Shown: in pieces, positions 32,392-41,974 of the stretch
Layout: each line of letters starts with the position of its first letter
How positions within the stretch are numbered: the stretch's first letter is position 1
Assembly: GCA_044508625.1 (NCBI GenBank)
Contig: JBIQHJ010000004.1
Span: 67,217 to 131,216, forward strand
DNA: 64,000 nucleotides
Source: Castellaniella sp044508625
GTDB taxonomy: Bacteria; Pseudomonadota; Gammaproteobacteria; Burkholderiales; Burkholderiaceae_B
Reading direction: 5' to 3'
Notes under the pieces: generated by a model
Seen by the model: only the letters and a program-made list of their open reading frames with translations
Databases searched by the model: none
Told to the model about the DNA's origin: nothing
Program-made: the position numbers and the translations under genes

Positions 32392-33645
32392 ATGTTGATT
32401 TCAACATTCAAACGCATTGCAATGGTCACGGTCATGGCGGCATCCGCGCAGGCGTGCGTCGGAGCGGCCGTCGCTCAGGAACAGCCGATCAGGGTCGGGA
32501 TGCTGACCCCCCGGACCGGGCCGTTCGCCGGGCCCGGCATCCAGATGGAGGATGGCATACGCTATCTTCTGAAGGAACGCAATGGCATGCTGGCGGGCAA
32601 GAGGATCGAGCTGATCGTCGCCGACACCGCCGGCCAGCCGGCGATGGCGCTGACCAAGACGCAAGAGATGGTCGAGCGCCACAAGGTGCATGCGCTGATC
32701 GGCCCGCTGGCCACGACTGAAGCGCTGGCGATCGACGATTATGTGCGCGAGGCCAAGATACCGCTGATTTCGTCTTCTTCGCTCGCAGAGGACATCACGC
32801 AACGCGCCGTGAACCCTTGGCTCATCCGCGCCACCGCCTCGGTGGGCCAGATCGTCCATCCGGTCGGCGATTACGCGGCCAAGGATCTCGGCTACAAAAG
32901 GGTCGCCACCATCGCGACGGACTTTGCCTATGGCCACGAGGCCGTCGCGGGATTCCAGCGCGTGTTTGAGGAGAACGGCGGGCGCGTTGTGCAAAAGATC
33001 TGGGTGCCGCTCAAGGCGTCGGACTTCGCCGCCTATATTTCCCAGATCAAGCGCGACGTCGATGCGGTGTTCATCAGCTTCTCGGGTTCCAGCGCCACGG
33101 GGTTCATCCGCCAGTACGCTGAATATGGCTTGAAGGACAAATTGCCGTTGCTGTCCGTGCATTCGGCAGTGGACGAGAGCCTGCTCGAGCAGCTTGGCGA
33201 CGACGCCATAGGCATCATTTCAGGCGGGATATATTCCTCTGCGATCGACACACCAGAGAACAAGGCCTTCGTCGCTGGATATCACAAGGAATTCGGCCAT
33301 GAACCCGGCTTCTACGCGAGCGGGGGCTACGTGGCCGGTATGTTCCTCGAAGAAGCCCTGAAGGCGGTCGAGGGCAATGTCGGCGACCGCCAGGCGCTCA
33401 TGCGCGCGCTGCGTTCGGCAAAGCTGGCATCCAGCCCGCGCGGAGCGCTGAGTCTCGATGAGTACGGCAACCCTGTCGGCGACTCATACATTCGCAGGAC
33501 GGAGCGCGTCGGTGGCCGCTTGCAGAACACGGTTTTGAAAGTCTATCCAAACCAGAGCCAGTTCTGGACCTACGATCCAAAGCAGTTTTTGGCCAATCCG
33601 GTCTATTCGCGCGACTACCCGCCGGCCCGCTACCTGGAGGAGTGA
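32392..33645 (+). CDS. Liv-type ABC importer binding protein, cassette 1
   Basis: A 417-residue periplasmic binding protein of the branched-chain amino acid / aromatic acid type (Peripla_BP_6). The signal peptide ends at about AAVAQ, and the mature part starts EQPIRVGMLTPRTGPFAGPG. The long form with FIRQYAEYGLKDKLPLLSVHSAVDE resembles binding proteins for aromatic compounds more than the leucine-specific protein. The ATG follows GGGGAGGAG. It opens a complete H-M-G-F set, probably the importer for the cluster's aromatic substrate. Confidence 0.9.
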   Translation: MLISTFKRIAMVTVMAASAQACVGAAVAQEQPIRVGMLTPRTGPFAGPGIQMEDGIRYLLKERNGMLAGKRIELIVADTAGQPAMALTKTQEMVERHKVHALIGPLATTEALAIDDYVREAKIPLISSSSLAEDITQRAVNPWLIRATASVGQIVHPVGDYAAKDLGYKRVATIATDFAYGHEAVAGFQRVFEENGGRVVQKIWVPLKASDFAAYISQIKRDVDAVFISFSGSSATGFIRQYAEYGLKDKLPLLSVHSAVDESLLEQLGDDAIGIISGGIYSSAIDTPENKAFVAGYHKEFGHEPGFYASGGYVAGMFLEEALKAVEGNVGDRQALMRALRSAKLASSPRGALSLDEYGNPVGDSYIRRTERVGGRLQNTVLKVYPNQSQFWTYDPKQFLANPVYSRDYPPARYLEE

Positions 33646-33686
33646 GCCGCGGTGTAATTCCCACGATTCTGTTTGGGGGCTGACAA

Positions 33687-34547
33687 ATGGCGTTCTGGCT
33701 GATTCAGGCGCTCAATGGCCTGGCGTTCGGGGGCGTACTGTTCCTGTTGTCCGCGGGGTTTTCGCTGATCTTCGGATTGATGCGCATTCCGAATCTGTCG
33801 CATGGCGGATTGTTCATGCTGGGCGCCTATCTCGGCGTGACCGTGCTCGATGCCGGCGGGAATTTCTGGCTGGCGGCGCTGGCTGGGGCCGCGGGGGCGG
33901 TGCTGGTGGGCCTCGTCATCGAGCGCGGCATCCTGCGGCGCCTCGGCAGTAACGAAAATGCCCAGGTACTGGCCACGATTGGCGTGACCTTCATCATTGC
34001 CGACGTTGCCATCGGTATCTGGGGCGGCCATCCATATTCACTGGCGGCGCCGGCTGGCCTGAGGCGGTCGGTCGAGATGGCGGGGTTCATGTTTCCGCTG
34101 TACCGGCTGGCCATCGTGATCATTGCGGTGATCCTCGCCGGCTTGCTTTGGCTGGCCATCGACCGCACTCGGGTCGGCGCGATGCTGCGCGCCGGTGTCG
34201 ATGATCCCCAAATGGCGCGTGGAGTGGGCATACCGGTATTCAGCCTGTTCACACTGGTGTTTTGCCTCGGTGCGGGGTTGGCAGGGCTGGGCGGCGTGCT
34301 TGCCGGCCCCATCCTGTCCGCCTACCCGGGCCTGGACATGGACATGCTGCCGCTGGCGCTCATCGTCGTCATCTTCGGCGGCGTGGGCAGTTTGCTCGGC
34401 GCCTTCGCCGGCAGTTTCCTGATCGGCCTGCTATACACCTTCAGCCAGGTGCTGTTGCCCGATCTGGCCTATGTGATCCTGTTCGTACCGATGGTGCTGA
34501 TGCTCGCCATTCGTCCGCGGGGCTTGTTCGGGAGGGTTGCGGTATGA
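33687..34547 (+). CDS. Liv-type ABC permease (LivH), cassette 1
   Basis: A 286-residue inner-membrane permease with about eight helices, starting MAFWLIQALNGLAFGGVLFLLSAG in the normal LivH manner (quoted in part), with GFSLIFGLMRIPNLSHG and the cytoplasmic coupling segment RTRVGAMLRAGVDDPQMARGVG. It forms the channel with the overlapping LivM gene (ATGA at 34544-34547). Confidence 0.92.
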   Translation: MAFWLIQALNGLAFGGVLFLLSAGFSLIFGLMRIPNLSHGGLFMLGAYLGVTVLDAGGNFWLAALAGAAGAVLVGLVIERGILRRLGSNENAQVLATIGVTFIIADVAIGIWGGHPYSLAAPAGLRRSVEMAGFMFPLYRLAIVIIAVILAGLLWLAIDRTRVGAMLRAGVDDPQMARGVGIPVFSLFTLVFCLGAGLAGLGGVLAGPILSAYPGLDMDMLPLALIVVIFGGVGSLLGAFAGSFLIGLLYTFSQVLLPDLAYVILFVPMVLMLAIRPRGLFGRVAV

Positions 34548-35509
34548 ATCGCTGGTTCATTTTGCTGCCCGCCATTCTCGTTGCCGTCGGGCTGTGGAGT
34601 CCGGGCGATTTCTATACGAATTTCGCCTCCCGCATCATGATCTTCTCGATCTTCGCGCTCAGCTTGAACTTGCTGGTCGGCTATGGCGGCCTGATGAGCC
34701 TGTGTCACAGCGCGTTCTTCGGCATCGCGGGCTACGCGGTGACGTGGCTGAGCGTGAGGCAGGGCTGGGACGCGGGGATGGCGGTCCTGGTGGCATTGCT
34801 GCTGTCGGCCGCGGTCGGCGCGGTGTTCGGGGTGCTTGGGTTGCGGGCCAGGGGCATCGGCTTTCTGATGATCACGCTGGCGCTTGGACAGATCGTGTGG
34901 GGACTCGCCATTCGCTGGGCGGACGTGACCGGCGGAGAGAACGGCATCGGCGGACTCCGCCGGCCGTCGCCCTTCGGCATCGATCTGGCCAGTGCGACGA
35001 GCTACTACGTCCTGACCGGGATCGTGTTCCTGGCCATGTGTCTCGCGATGTATGCCTTTACTCGCTCTCCGTTCGGCGCCGCCTTGCGCGGCACGCGAGA
35101 CCAGCCGCGGCGCATGGCGGCGTTGGGCTTCGACGTATGGGTGATCCGCTGGAGTACGTTCGTGCTGGCGAGCGTGGCCGCGGCAATCGCGGGGGTGCTC
35201 GGAGCCTATCTCGACAAGTTCATGAGCCCCGGCGCCTTGTCGCTCATGTTATCCGCCGAGGTTCTGCTGATGGTCATCGTCGGAGGCTCGAGCGTGTTCC
35301 TGGGACCAGTGCTCGGCGCGGCGGTGGTGCTGCTGTTCTCGCATGGGATGAGTGCATACATGGAGCGCTGGACGGCCGCGCTCGGGGTGCTGTTCCTCGT
35401 CATCGTGCTGTTCATGCCGGACGGCTTGGTTCCGGGCTGCAGGCGGCTCCTCGGCCGCGCGAAATCGGCGATCGTCTGTCGCAAACGACCGGCAAGGGAG
35501 GGCGCGTGA
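34544..35509 (+). CDS. Liv-type ABC permease (LivM), cassette 1
   Basis: A 321-residue inner-membrane permease. Family blocks: LNLLVGYGGLMSLCHSAFFGIAGYA and RSPFGAALRGTRDQPRRMAALG, the latter the coupling loop to the ATPases. ATG 34544 overlaps the LivH stop; the ATPase gene starts by GTGA overlap at its own stop. A short basic tail ends the protein. Confidence 0.92.
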   Translation: MNRWFILLPAILVAVGLWSPGDFYTNFASRIMIFSIFALSLNLLVGYGGLMSLCHSAFFGIAGYAVTWLSVRQGWDAGMAVLVALLLSAAVGAVFGVLGLRARGIGFLMITLALGQIVWGLAIRWADVTGGENGIGGLRRPSPFGIDLASATSYYVLTGIVFLAMCLAMYAFTRSPFGAALRGTRDQPRRMAALGFDVWVIRWSTFVLASVAAAIAGVLGAYLDKFMSPGALSLMLSAEVLLMVIVGGSSVFLGPVLGAAVVLLFSHGMSAYMERWTAALGVLFLVIVLFMPDGLVPGCRRLLGRAKSAIVCRKRPAREGA

Positions 35510-36252
35510 CGAGCGAATTTATCCTCGAAATCAATGGATTGTCGAAATCCTTCGGTGCGTTGAAGGTGATCGACGACTTTTCGATGCGGGTCGGGCCGGG
35601 GGAACGTCGTCTGATCCTGGGGCCGAACGGCGCGGGCAAAACGACGCTGTTCAATCTGATCAGCGGCGACCTCGCCGCAAACACCGGCTCGATTCGCCTC
35701 TTTGGGGAGGAGGTCGGGTCGCTCAAGACGGCACGCCGCGCCGCCCGCGGGATGGCCAGGACGTATCAGGTGGTCACGCTGTTTCCCAATGACACCTTGC
35801 TGCATAACGTCGTGCTGGCTTTGCTCGGCAAGCGCCGGCTGCGTTGGAATCCCTTGTGCAGCCTCGAGGCGCGCGGCGCCCTGCGCGAACAAGCGTACGT
35901 GGTCTTGCAACGCGTAGGACTCGAAGCGCTGGCCGGCAAGCGGGTGGGCGCGACATCGTATGGCGAGAAGCGCCGGCTGGAGATCGCCCTGGCGCTGGCG
36001 CAGGAGCCACGACTCATGCTGCTCGACGAGCCGCTCGCCGGATTGTCGGCGCAGGAACGCATCCAGGTCCAGCTTCTGTTGGAGGACATCCCGCGCAGCA
36101 TCTCGATCGTGATGATCGAGCATGACATGGCCGTGGCGCTGTCTCTGGCCGAGCGCATCTCGCTGTTGCACTACGGAAAACTGGTGGTCGACGGCACATG
36201 CGAGGAAGTGGCCGCGCATCCGCGCACACGGGAGGTTTATCTTGGGCATTGA
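35506..36252 (+). CDS. Liv-type ABC ATPase (LivG), cassette 1
   Basis: A 248-residue ATP-binding subunit: Walker A GPNGAGKTT near residue 43, signature TSYGEKRRLEIALALA, Walker B RLMLLDEPLAG and H-loop MIEHDM. The start is GTG 35506 within GTGA of the LivM stop, preceded by AGGGAGG. It pairs with the downstream LivF ATPase to power import. Confidence 0.92.
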   Translation: MTSEFILEINGLSKSFGALKVIDDFSMRVGPGERRLILGPNGAGKTTLFNLISGDLAANTGSIRLFGEEVGSLKTARRAARGMARTYQVVTLFPNDTLLHNVVLALLGKRRLRWNPLCSLEARGALREQAYVVLQRVGLEALAGKRVGATSYGEKRRLEIALALAQEPRLMLLDEPLAGLSAQERIQVQLLLEDIPRSISIVMIEHDMAVALSLAERISLLHYGKLVVDGTCEEVAAHPRTREVYLGH

Positions 36253-36961
36253 AGCGTTGTCGCTGCGGCACGTCGATGCCGGCTATGGACAGAGCCGGGT
36301 ATTGCATGACGTGTCGTTCAACGTTGGCGATGGGCGGGTGCTCGCGTTCCTCGGTCGCAATGGCGTGGGGAAGACCACCTGCATCAGCACGATCATCGGT
36401 TTTCTATCGGCCAGTGGGGGCGAGATCCGGCTGTACGGCGAACCCATCACTCGGCTCCCCCCTGAGCGTGTCGTGGCGCGCGGCATCGGCCTGGTGCCCC
36501 AAGGCAGGCGAATCTTTCCGACATTGACGGTGCGAGAGAACCTGCTCGTCGCCGAGCGTGCTCCCCGGCGGGCAGGACGGGCCCCGTGGACCCTCCGGCG
36601 TGTGTTCGATGTATTTCCGCGGCTCCGCGAGCGGCAGGGTAATCTGGGCTCCGATTTGTCGGGGGGCGAGCAGCAGATGTTGGCGATCGGCCGGGCGTTG
36701 ATGACCAATCCGCGCGTGCTCCTGCTCGATGAGCCATCGGAAGGACTCGCGCCAATGATCGTTCATGATCTGGGCGAGACGCTGAAACGCCTCAAGGGCG
36801 AGTCGATGTCCATCATGATCGTCGAACAAAACAGTGCGCTGGCGCTGGATGTCGCCGACGATGCCGTCGTGCTTGGGTCGACCGGGATCGTCTTTCAAGG
36901 CACGGCCGCGGAACTCAAGGCCAATCCGGAATTGCTCGATCGGCATCTGGGAGTCGGCTGA
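36242..36961 (+). CDS. Liv-type ABC ATPase (LivF), cassette 1
   Basis: A 239-residue ATPase: Walker A GRNGVGKTT, signature LSGGEQQML, Walker B RVLLLDEPSEGLAP, H-loop IVEQN. No ATG is available near the start; TTG 36242 lies six bases after GGAGG and gives the usual family beginning (GIEALSLRHVDAGYG), overlapping LivG by 11 bp. The C-terminal codons (ANPELLDRHLGVG) and the following ~25 bp recur in altered form at 43037-43112. Confidence 0.9.
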   Translation: MGIEALSLRHVDAGYGQSRVLHDVSFNVGDGRVLAFLGRNGVGKTTCISTIIGFLSASGGEIRLYGEPITRLPPERVVARGIGLVPQGRRIFPTLTVRENLLVAERAPRRAGRAPWTLRRVFDVFPRLRERQGNLGSDLSGGEQQMLAIGRALMTNPRVLLLDEPSEGLAPMIVHDLGETLKRLKGESMSIMIVEQNSALALDVADDAVVLGSTGIVFQGTAAELKANPELLDRHLGVG

Positions 36962-36982
36962 TCGTCGAGGATGGGGGCGGCC

Positions 36983-37051
36983 ATGCTCGAGGGCATGAAA
37001 AAAATAGCAGTGCTGTATGCAAACGAAAAGAAGTGGCTGGAAGAAAGGTAG
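36983..37051 (+). CDS. doubtful 22-codon small reading frame
   Basis: ATG CTC GAG... encodes MLEGMKKIAVLYANEKKWLE plus two residues, ending at TAG 37049-37051, in the gap between the two Liv cassettes. There is no good ribosome site and codon use is A-rich. It may be chance or a remnant at a join between two blocks of DNA. Confidence 0.15.
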   Translation: MLEGMKKIAVLYANEKKWLEER

Positions 37052-37105
37052 GCCCGCTGCGGCACATACCCAGATAGTCAAATACATATAACAGGAGACA
37101 ATGCA

Positions 37106-38284
37106 ATGTTTGATCGTTCATTATGGCGCACGGTGGCGGTTACCCTCTTATTGGCCGCATCGTCGGCTTATGCACGGGCCCAGACCCCGATAAAAATCGG
37201 TTTCATGGCCACTCTTTCCGGACCGATCAGTGTGATTGGCCAGGAACAGTACGATGGGTTCATGCTGGCCGTCGAGGAGCGGGGCGGTACGCTTGGGGGC
37301 GTGCCGGTGGAAATTCTCAAGGAGGACGATCAGTTCAAACCCGAAGTAGCGAATCAGATCGTCACGAAACTGATTGAACGGGATCAGGTTTCCATCATTA
37401 CCGGTATGACGGGCTCCAACGTCATCATGGCGGTGGCCAAGCCGGTTACAGACAAAGGCGTGTTCTTGATCAGCACCAATGCCGGGCCGTCGCCATTGGC
37501 AGGCAAGAGCTGCTTGCCGAACTTGTTCGTGCTTTCCTGGCAGAACGACATGCAGTCCGAAGTGGTCGGCAAGTATGCCGCGGAAAAGGGATATAAACGG
37601 TTGATTGCCATGACGCCCAACTACCAGGGGGGCAAGGATTATGTCGAGGGATTCAAGCGCTATTACGACGGGAAAATAGCCGGCGAAATCTATACCCCGA
37701 TGAACCAGTTGGATTTTTCCGCTGATCTGACGCAAGTCGCTGCGGAGCGCCCCGATGCGGTTTTTGCATTCTATCCAGGCTCCTTGGGAATCACCTTTAT
37801 GCGCCAATACCAATTGGCGGGCTTGTCCAAGACCATCCCCTCCTTGTCCGTCGGTATTCTCGAAATTCCCACCATAACGGCTTTGAAGGACAACGCGGTG
37901 GGCGCGCTGGGCGGAACGTTTTGGAGTCCAGATACCGATAATCCCGCCAACAGGAAGTTCGTGGAGCTCTATGAAGGCAAGCACGGGCGTATTCCTTCGA
38001 CCTGGGCGGCGTTGGGTTATGACAGTGGATTGCTGCTGGATTCCGCCATCGCGAAGTTGAAAGGCAACGTTGCCGACAAGGACGCCCTCAGGGCAGCGCT
38101 CAAAGCAGCCGACTTTCAGTCCGTGCGGGGTGGTTTCAAATTCAATAATAATCATTTCCCCATACAGGACATGAAGATCGTCGAGGCCATAAAAGATGCG
38201 AAGGGGCGCTATACGGTACGCACCGTGGCCACTCCCTTGAAAGATCATCAGGATGCGTACCATGATCTCTGCCCCATGAAGTGA
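37106..38284 (+). CDS. Liv-type ABC importer binding protein, cassette 2
   Basis: A 392-residue periplasmic binding protein with signal peptide ending YARA and mature start QTPIKIGFMATLSGPISVIG. It ends HDLCPMK. It is a different sequence from the cassette 1 binding protein, so a different ligand is likely, again in the aromatic/branched-chain class. AGGAGA lies seven bases before the ATG. The DNA of this cassette is visibly less GC-rich than cassette 1, suggesting a separate origin. Confidence 0.9.
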   Translation: MFDRSLWRTVAVTLLLAASSAYARAQTPIKIGFMATLSGPISVIGQEQYDGFMLAVEERGGTLGGVPVEILKEDDQFKPEVANQIVTKLIERDQVSIITGMTGSNVIMAVAKPVTDKGVFLISTNAGPSPLAGKSCLPNLFVLSWQNDMQSEVVGKYAAEKGYKRLIAMTPNYQGGKDYVEGFKRYYDGKIAGEIYTPMNQLDFSADLTQVAAERPDAVFAFYPGSLGITFMRQYQLAGLSKTIPSLSVGILEIPTITALKDNAVGALGGTFWSPDTDNPANRKFVELYEGKHGRIPSTWAALGYDSGLLLDSAIAKLKGNVADKDALRAALKAADFQSVRGGFKFNNNHFPIQDMKIVEAIKDAKGRYTVRTVATPLKDHQDAYHDLCPMK

Positions 38285-38314
38285 TTCCGACAGGCCTGAG
38301 ATAAGGATGTCCAT

Positions 38315-39235
38315 ATGAGCCCGTCGTTAATTTTCGCGCAGCTATTGAACGGATTTCAATTCGGTGTCCTGCTGTTCCTGCTCTCGGCGGGATTGACGCT
38401 GGTGCTTGGCATCATGAACTTCGTCAATCTGGCTCACGGTTCGCTATACATGGCCGGGGCCTATTTTTCGGTCGCGGCCTACGAGTGGACCGGGTCGTTC
38501 ATCCTGGCGGTCTTGGCCGCCATCCTGGCAACGATGTCATTGGGTTTCGTCATGGAGCGCCTGGTATTGGCGAAGCTGTACGCGCGCGATCACTTGTACC
38601 AGGTGTTGGCGACATTCGGCCTCATCCTCCTGCTCAACGAGCTCGTCAGCATGATCTGGGGGCATGCCCCCCTGTATGCCGAACTCCCCCAGGCCTTGTC
38701 CGGAACCGTAAACATATTTGGCCTGAATTATCCGTCCTACCGAATGGCGATAATTGCCGTCGGCCTCTTGCTGGGGATTGTCTTGTATTGGCTGATAAAC
38801 AGGACCCGTGTAGGAATGCTGATTCGCGCCGGTGCGTCGGATGCTCCCATGGTTTCCTCGCTTGGCATCGACATCAAACGAGTCAACCTATTGGTATTTT
38901 GTGCCGGGGCGGGGCTGGCGGGCCTTTCGGGCTTGATGGCCGCTCCCATCCTGACCGTTCAATCCGGCATGGGCGAATCAGTTCTGATTCTGACGCTGGT
39001 CGTCATAGTGACCGGGGGCATCGGTTCGATACGCGGCGCGTTTTATGGCGCGTTGATCATCGGTATGGCCGAAACGCTGGGGCGTGCCTTTCTGCCCATG
39101 CTGTTTGGGGCGGTATTCGATCCAGCAGTAGCTCGAACGGCCGGGCCGGCCGCCACCTCGGTATTTATCTATATCCTGATGATTGTCGTGCTGGCCATGC
39201 GTCCCCAGGGATTGTTTCCAGTAAGGCATGGATGA
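38315..39235 (+). CDS. Liv-type ABC permease (LivH), cassette 2
   Basis: A 306-residue membrane permease with the LivH blocks GLTLVLGIMNFVNLAHGSLYM and RTRVGMLIRAGASDAPMVSSLG. It follows the binding-protein gene by 30 bp with AAGGA upstream and overlaps the next permease gene by 8 bp if that starts at 39228. Confidence 0.92.
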   Translation: MSPSLIFAQLLNGFQFGVLLFLLSAGLTLVLGIMNFVNLAHGSLYMAGAYFSVAAYEWTGSFILAVLAAILATMSLGFVMERLVLAKLYARDHLYQVLATFGLILLLNELVSMIWGHAPLYAELPQALSGTVNIFGLNYPSYRMAIIAVGLLLGIVLYWLINRTRVGMLIRAGASDAPMVSSLGIDIKRVNLLVFCAGAGLAGLSGLMAAPILTVQSGMGESVLILTLVVIVTGGIGSIRGAFYGALIIGMAETLGRAFLPMLFGAVFDPAVARTAGPAATSVFIYILMIVVLAMRPQGLFPVRHG

Positions 39236-40295
39236 GGCGCTGTTTCTTATGAAGAATATCGAAAATCCGGGTGGCCCGCCTTTTTTCGGATCTAATCCGC
39301 AACCCGAAAAACATAGCCTTCTTTCATTGCGGGTCTGCGTTCCCCTGGCCATCGTCATCGTGTTTGCCCTGGTGCCGGTCATTGCGGTTTTGGTCCGCGA
39401 GCCATTTTATATGACATTGGTGTCACGCATCATGATCATTGCGCTGGCAGCGGTTGGGCTGAATCTGGTGCTGGGGTATGGTGGTATGGTCAGCTTCGGG
39501 CACGCCCTTTATATCGGTGTCGGTGCGTACGCGGCCGGCATTCTCTCATCTTACGGCATCGTCGATGGCTGGGTTCACCTGGGCGCGGCTCTGGGCGCTG
39601 GCTTGGTCACGTCATCCTTTATCGGCTTGATTTGTTCACGCACGAGCGGCATCGGCTACATCATGATTACCTTGGCCTTTGCCCAGATGTTTCATTCGCT
39701 GGCAATCAGTCTCAAGACATTTGGCGGTGACGACGGCATGCCATTGCCTGTGCGCAGCGACTTCGGAATCATCGATATAAATAATGATATCGTGCTGTAT
39801 TACGGAATATTTTCGATCCTTTTCCTGACGCTGTTCTTCTTTCACAGGCTCATCCACGCTCGTTTCGGCATGGTTCTGCGCGGCGCCAAAACCAATAAGC
39901 GCCGCATGGGTGCGCTGGGCTTTCCCGTGGTGCGCTATCAGCTTGCAGCGTATGTCATTTCAGCCCTGGTGTGTGTTGTTGCTGGCCTGCTCCTCGCCAA
40001 TCTGACACGTTTCGTGTCGCCTTCATATATGCATTGGACCTTGTCCGGGGAACTCATCGTCATGGCGGTTTTGGGAGGCATGACGTCGTTGATGGGACCC
40101 ATCGTGGGCGCCGCGGCCTGGCTGGTCCTGGAAGATCTGCTCTCGTCGGTATCCCTGGGTCTGCCCTGGGGGCTGGATGACTATCTACATTCGCACTGGC
40201 TGGGGGTGATAGGGCTGTTTGTCATCGTGATTACACTCACGCTCAAGCATGGTATCTACGCTGTCGTGCTTCCTCGCCGGAATCAAGCATCATGA
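39228..40295 (+). CDS. Liv-type ABC permease (LivM), cassette 2
   Basis: A 355-residue membrane permease with LNLVLGYGGMVSFGHALYIGVGAYA and RFGMVLRGAKTNKRRMGALGF. The N-terminal ~35 residues are polar before the first helix. ATG 39228 overlaps LivH, ATG 39249 is an alternative; neither has ideal ribosome-site spacing. The stop overlaps the next ATPase start in ATGA. Confidence 0.9.
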   Translation: MDEALFLMKNIENPGGPPFFGSNPQPEKHSLLSLRVCVPLAIVIVFALVPVIAVLVREPFYMTLVSRIMIIALAAVGLNLVLGYGGMVSFGHALYIGVGAYAAGILSSYGIVDGWVHLGAALGAGLVTSSFIGLICSRTSGIGYIMITLAFAQMFHSLAISLKTFGGDDGMPLPVRSDFGIIDINNDIVLYYGIFSILFLTLFFFHRLIHARFGMVLRGAKTNKRRMGALGFPVVRYQLAAYVISALVCVVAGLLLANLTRFVSPSYMHWTLSGELIVMAVLGGMTSLMGPIVGAAAWLVLEDLLSSVSLGLPWGLDDYLHSHWLGVIGLFVIVITLTLKHGIYAVVLPRRNQAS

Positions 40296-41044
40296 CGCTG
40301 CTTTCCGTTACGGGCCTGGTCAAGCGCTTTGGTGGCCTGACGGCAACCGACCATCTAGACCTTGATGTGCGGGCGGGGGAAATTCATGGCGTAATCGGCC
40401 CGAATGGGGCGGGTAAAACCACATTGATGAATCAGCTTTCTGGCGAGATAATTCCTGACGCGGGCAGCATCGTTTTCGAGGGTCTGGATTTGACTTTGCA
40501 TCCTCCATATCGGCGTGCGCTTGCCGGTATTGCGCGCTCATTTCAGATCAGCTCGGTATTCGATGACTTCTCGGTCATTGAAAATGTCATGATGGCGGTC
40601 CAGGCCCGCAGCAGGCATAGTTTCCGCTTTTGGCTGCCTGTTCTGTCCGACCGGTGTCTGGTAGAGCCGGCGTATCAGGCGCTCGAGCGCGTTGGCCTGG
40701 ACTCCCGGCATCGTACCTTGGCCGGCGAGTTGGCCCATGGCGCGCGGCGCCAGCTCGAAATCGCCATGGCGCTGGCCATGCGGCCCAAATTGCTCTTGCT
40801 CGACGAACCCATGGCGGGCATGAGCCGGCATGAGACTCTGGAAATGGTCGGATTGCTGCGGCGCCTCAAAGGCGATTACAGCATCATCTTGATCGAACAT
40901 GATATGGACGCCGTATTCGCCTTGGCGGACACCATTACAGTCATGGTCTATGGACGGCCTATCGCCTGTGGTACCCCCGAGCAGATCAGCACCAACGAGG
41001 ATGTCAAGGCGGCATATCTTGGCGATCAGGAGGAGGTGGTATGA
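40292..41044 (+). CDS. Liv-type ABC ATPase (LivG), cassette 2
   Basis: A 250-residue ATPase: Walker A GPNGAGKTT, signature region AHGARRQLEIAMALA (usual LSYG replaced by LAHG), Walker B KLLLLDEPMAGMS, H-loop LIEHDMD. Overlaps LivM and LivF by ATGA at both ends, so the whole cassette is translationally coupled. Confidence 0.92.
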   Translation: MTLLSVTGLVKRFGGLTATDHLDLDVRAGEIHGVIGPNGAGKTTLMNQLSGEIIPDAGSIVFEGLDLTLHPPYRRALAGIARSFQISSVFDDFSVIENVMMAVQARSRHSFRFWLPVLSDRCLVEPAYQALERVGLDSRHRTLAGELAHGARRQLEIAMALAMRPKLLLLDEPMAGMSRHETLEMVGLLRRLKGDYSIILIEHDMDAVFALADTITVMVYGRPIACGTPEQISTNEDVKAAYLGDQEEVV

Positions 41045-41751
41045 GTACCTTGCTGAAGGTCGATGCTTTGCAAACGTCTTATGGTACCAGTCAGGTGCTG
41101 TTCGATATCTCTTTTCAGGTGGGTGAGAGGCAGTGCGTGACGCTGATCGGCCGAAACGGCATGGGTAAGAGCACCACGATCAAGACCATCATGGGATGGA
41201 TCGCCCCCCGGGCCGGCAGCGTGCATTTTGCCGGTGAAAACATCACTGGCCGTCCGCCTTATCATGTGGCCAAGGCGGGCATTGGTCTGGTGCCGGAAGG
41301 CCGGCGCATCTTTCCGAATTTGACCGTGCGCGAGAACCTGATCGCCACCGCCGCCAATAAACGGGGACGAGATGACCCGTGGGATATAGAAAGGGTCTAT
41401 CACATGTTTCCCCGGCTGCGGGAGCGTGCGCGTAATCTGGGATCGAATTTGTCGGGCGGTGAACAGCAGATGCTGGCGATCGGCCGCGCCTTGATGACCA
41501 ATCCGTCCCTGTTGATTCTGGATGAGGCCACGGAAGGATTGGCTCCCTTGATCCGCTCCGAAATCTGGAGCTCTCTGGCCCGCCTGAAGGCGGCCGGCCT
41601 GGCGCTGATCGTTATCGACAAGAACATTGGCCCGCTGTCGCGTGTCGGGGATCATCACTATATCGTTGAAAAAGGGCGAATTGTCTGGGATGGTGATTCG
41701 GCTGCGCTGCATGAGCAGCCCCGGGTCTTGCGGGAATACGTTGGTGTTTAG
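41041..41751 (+). CDS. Liv-type ABC ATPase (LivF), cassette 2
   Basis: A 236-residue ATPase: Walker A GRNGMGKST, signature LSGGEQQML, Walker B LLILDEATEGLAP. The Q-loop/H-loop region reads LIVIDKN where most LivF have IVEQN, a mild departure. It closes the second Liv cassette; a hairpin at 41797-41821 follows before the amidohydrolase. Confidence 0.9.
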   Translation: MSTLLKVDALQTSYGTSQVLFDISFQVGERQCVTLIGRNGMGKSTTIKTIMGWIAPRAGSVHFAGENITGRPPYHVAKAGIGLVPEGRRIFPNLTVRENLIATAANKRGRDDPWDIERVYHMFPRLRERARNLGSNLSGGEQQMLAIGRALMTNPSLLILDEATEGLAPLIRSEIWSSLARLKAAGLALIVIDKNIGPLSRVGDHHYIVEKGRIVWDGDSAALHEQPRVLREYVGV

Positions 41752-41796
41752 CGGCATGGCCGTAGCTTTCGATATATCCACGTTGCGAGCGCGAGA

Positions 41797-41821
41797 GATC
41801 TGGGAGTTTGCTCCCTAGATC
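41797..41821 (+). other. hairpin between Liv cassette 2 and amidohydrolase
   Basis: GATCTGGGAG pairs with CTCCC-T-AGATC around a TTTG loop, ten base pairs with one bulge. There is no T-run after it. It may be a partial terminator, processing site or operator separating the transporter from the amidohydrolase. Confidence 0.45.
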
Positions 41822-41893
41822 GGTGCGCGTCGCTTGCGGGCCTGATATGTCACGTCGAGAAGACCGAAAAATTCGACTTAAAGGAGATTGGAA

Positions 41894-41974
41894 ATGCATG
41901 GCGGGGAACAGCGCAGTAATGAAAATAGGAAGGTGTTTCTGATGAGTATCGCTATTCCTGGGTTGACGCAATGA
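41894..41974 (+). CDS. possible 26-codon leader frame coupled to amidohydrolase
   Basis: ATG 41894, eight bases after a strong AAAGGAG, opens a 26-residue frame (MHGGEQRSNENRK, then VFLMSIAIPGLTQ). Its TGA overlaps the amidohydrolase ATG as ATGA. The amidohydrolase itself has no good ribosome site, so translation may reach it by coupling from this leader. No known small-protein family is recognised. Confidence 0.4.
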   Translation: MHGGEQRSNENRKVFLMSIAIPGLTQ

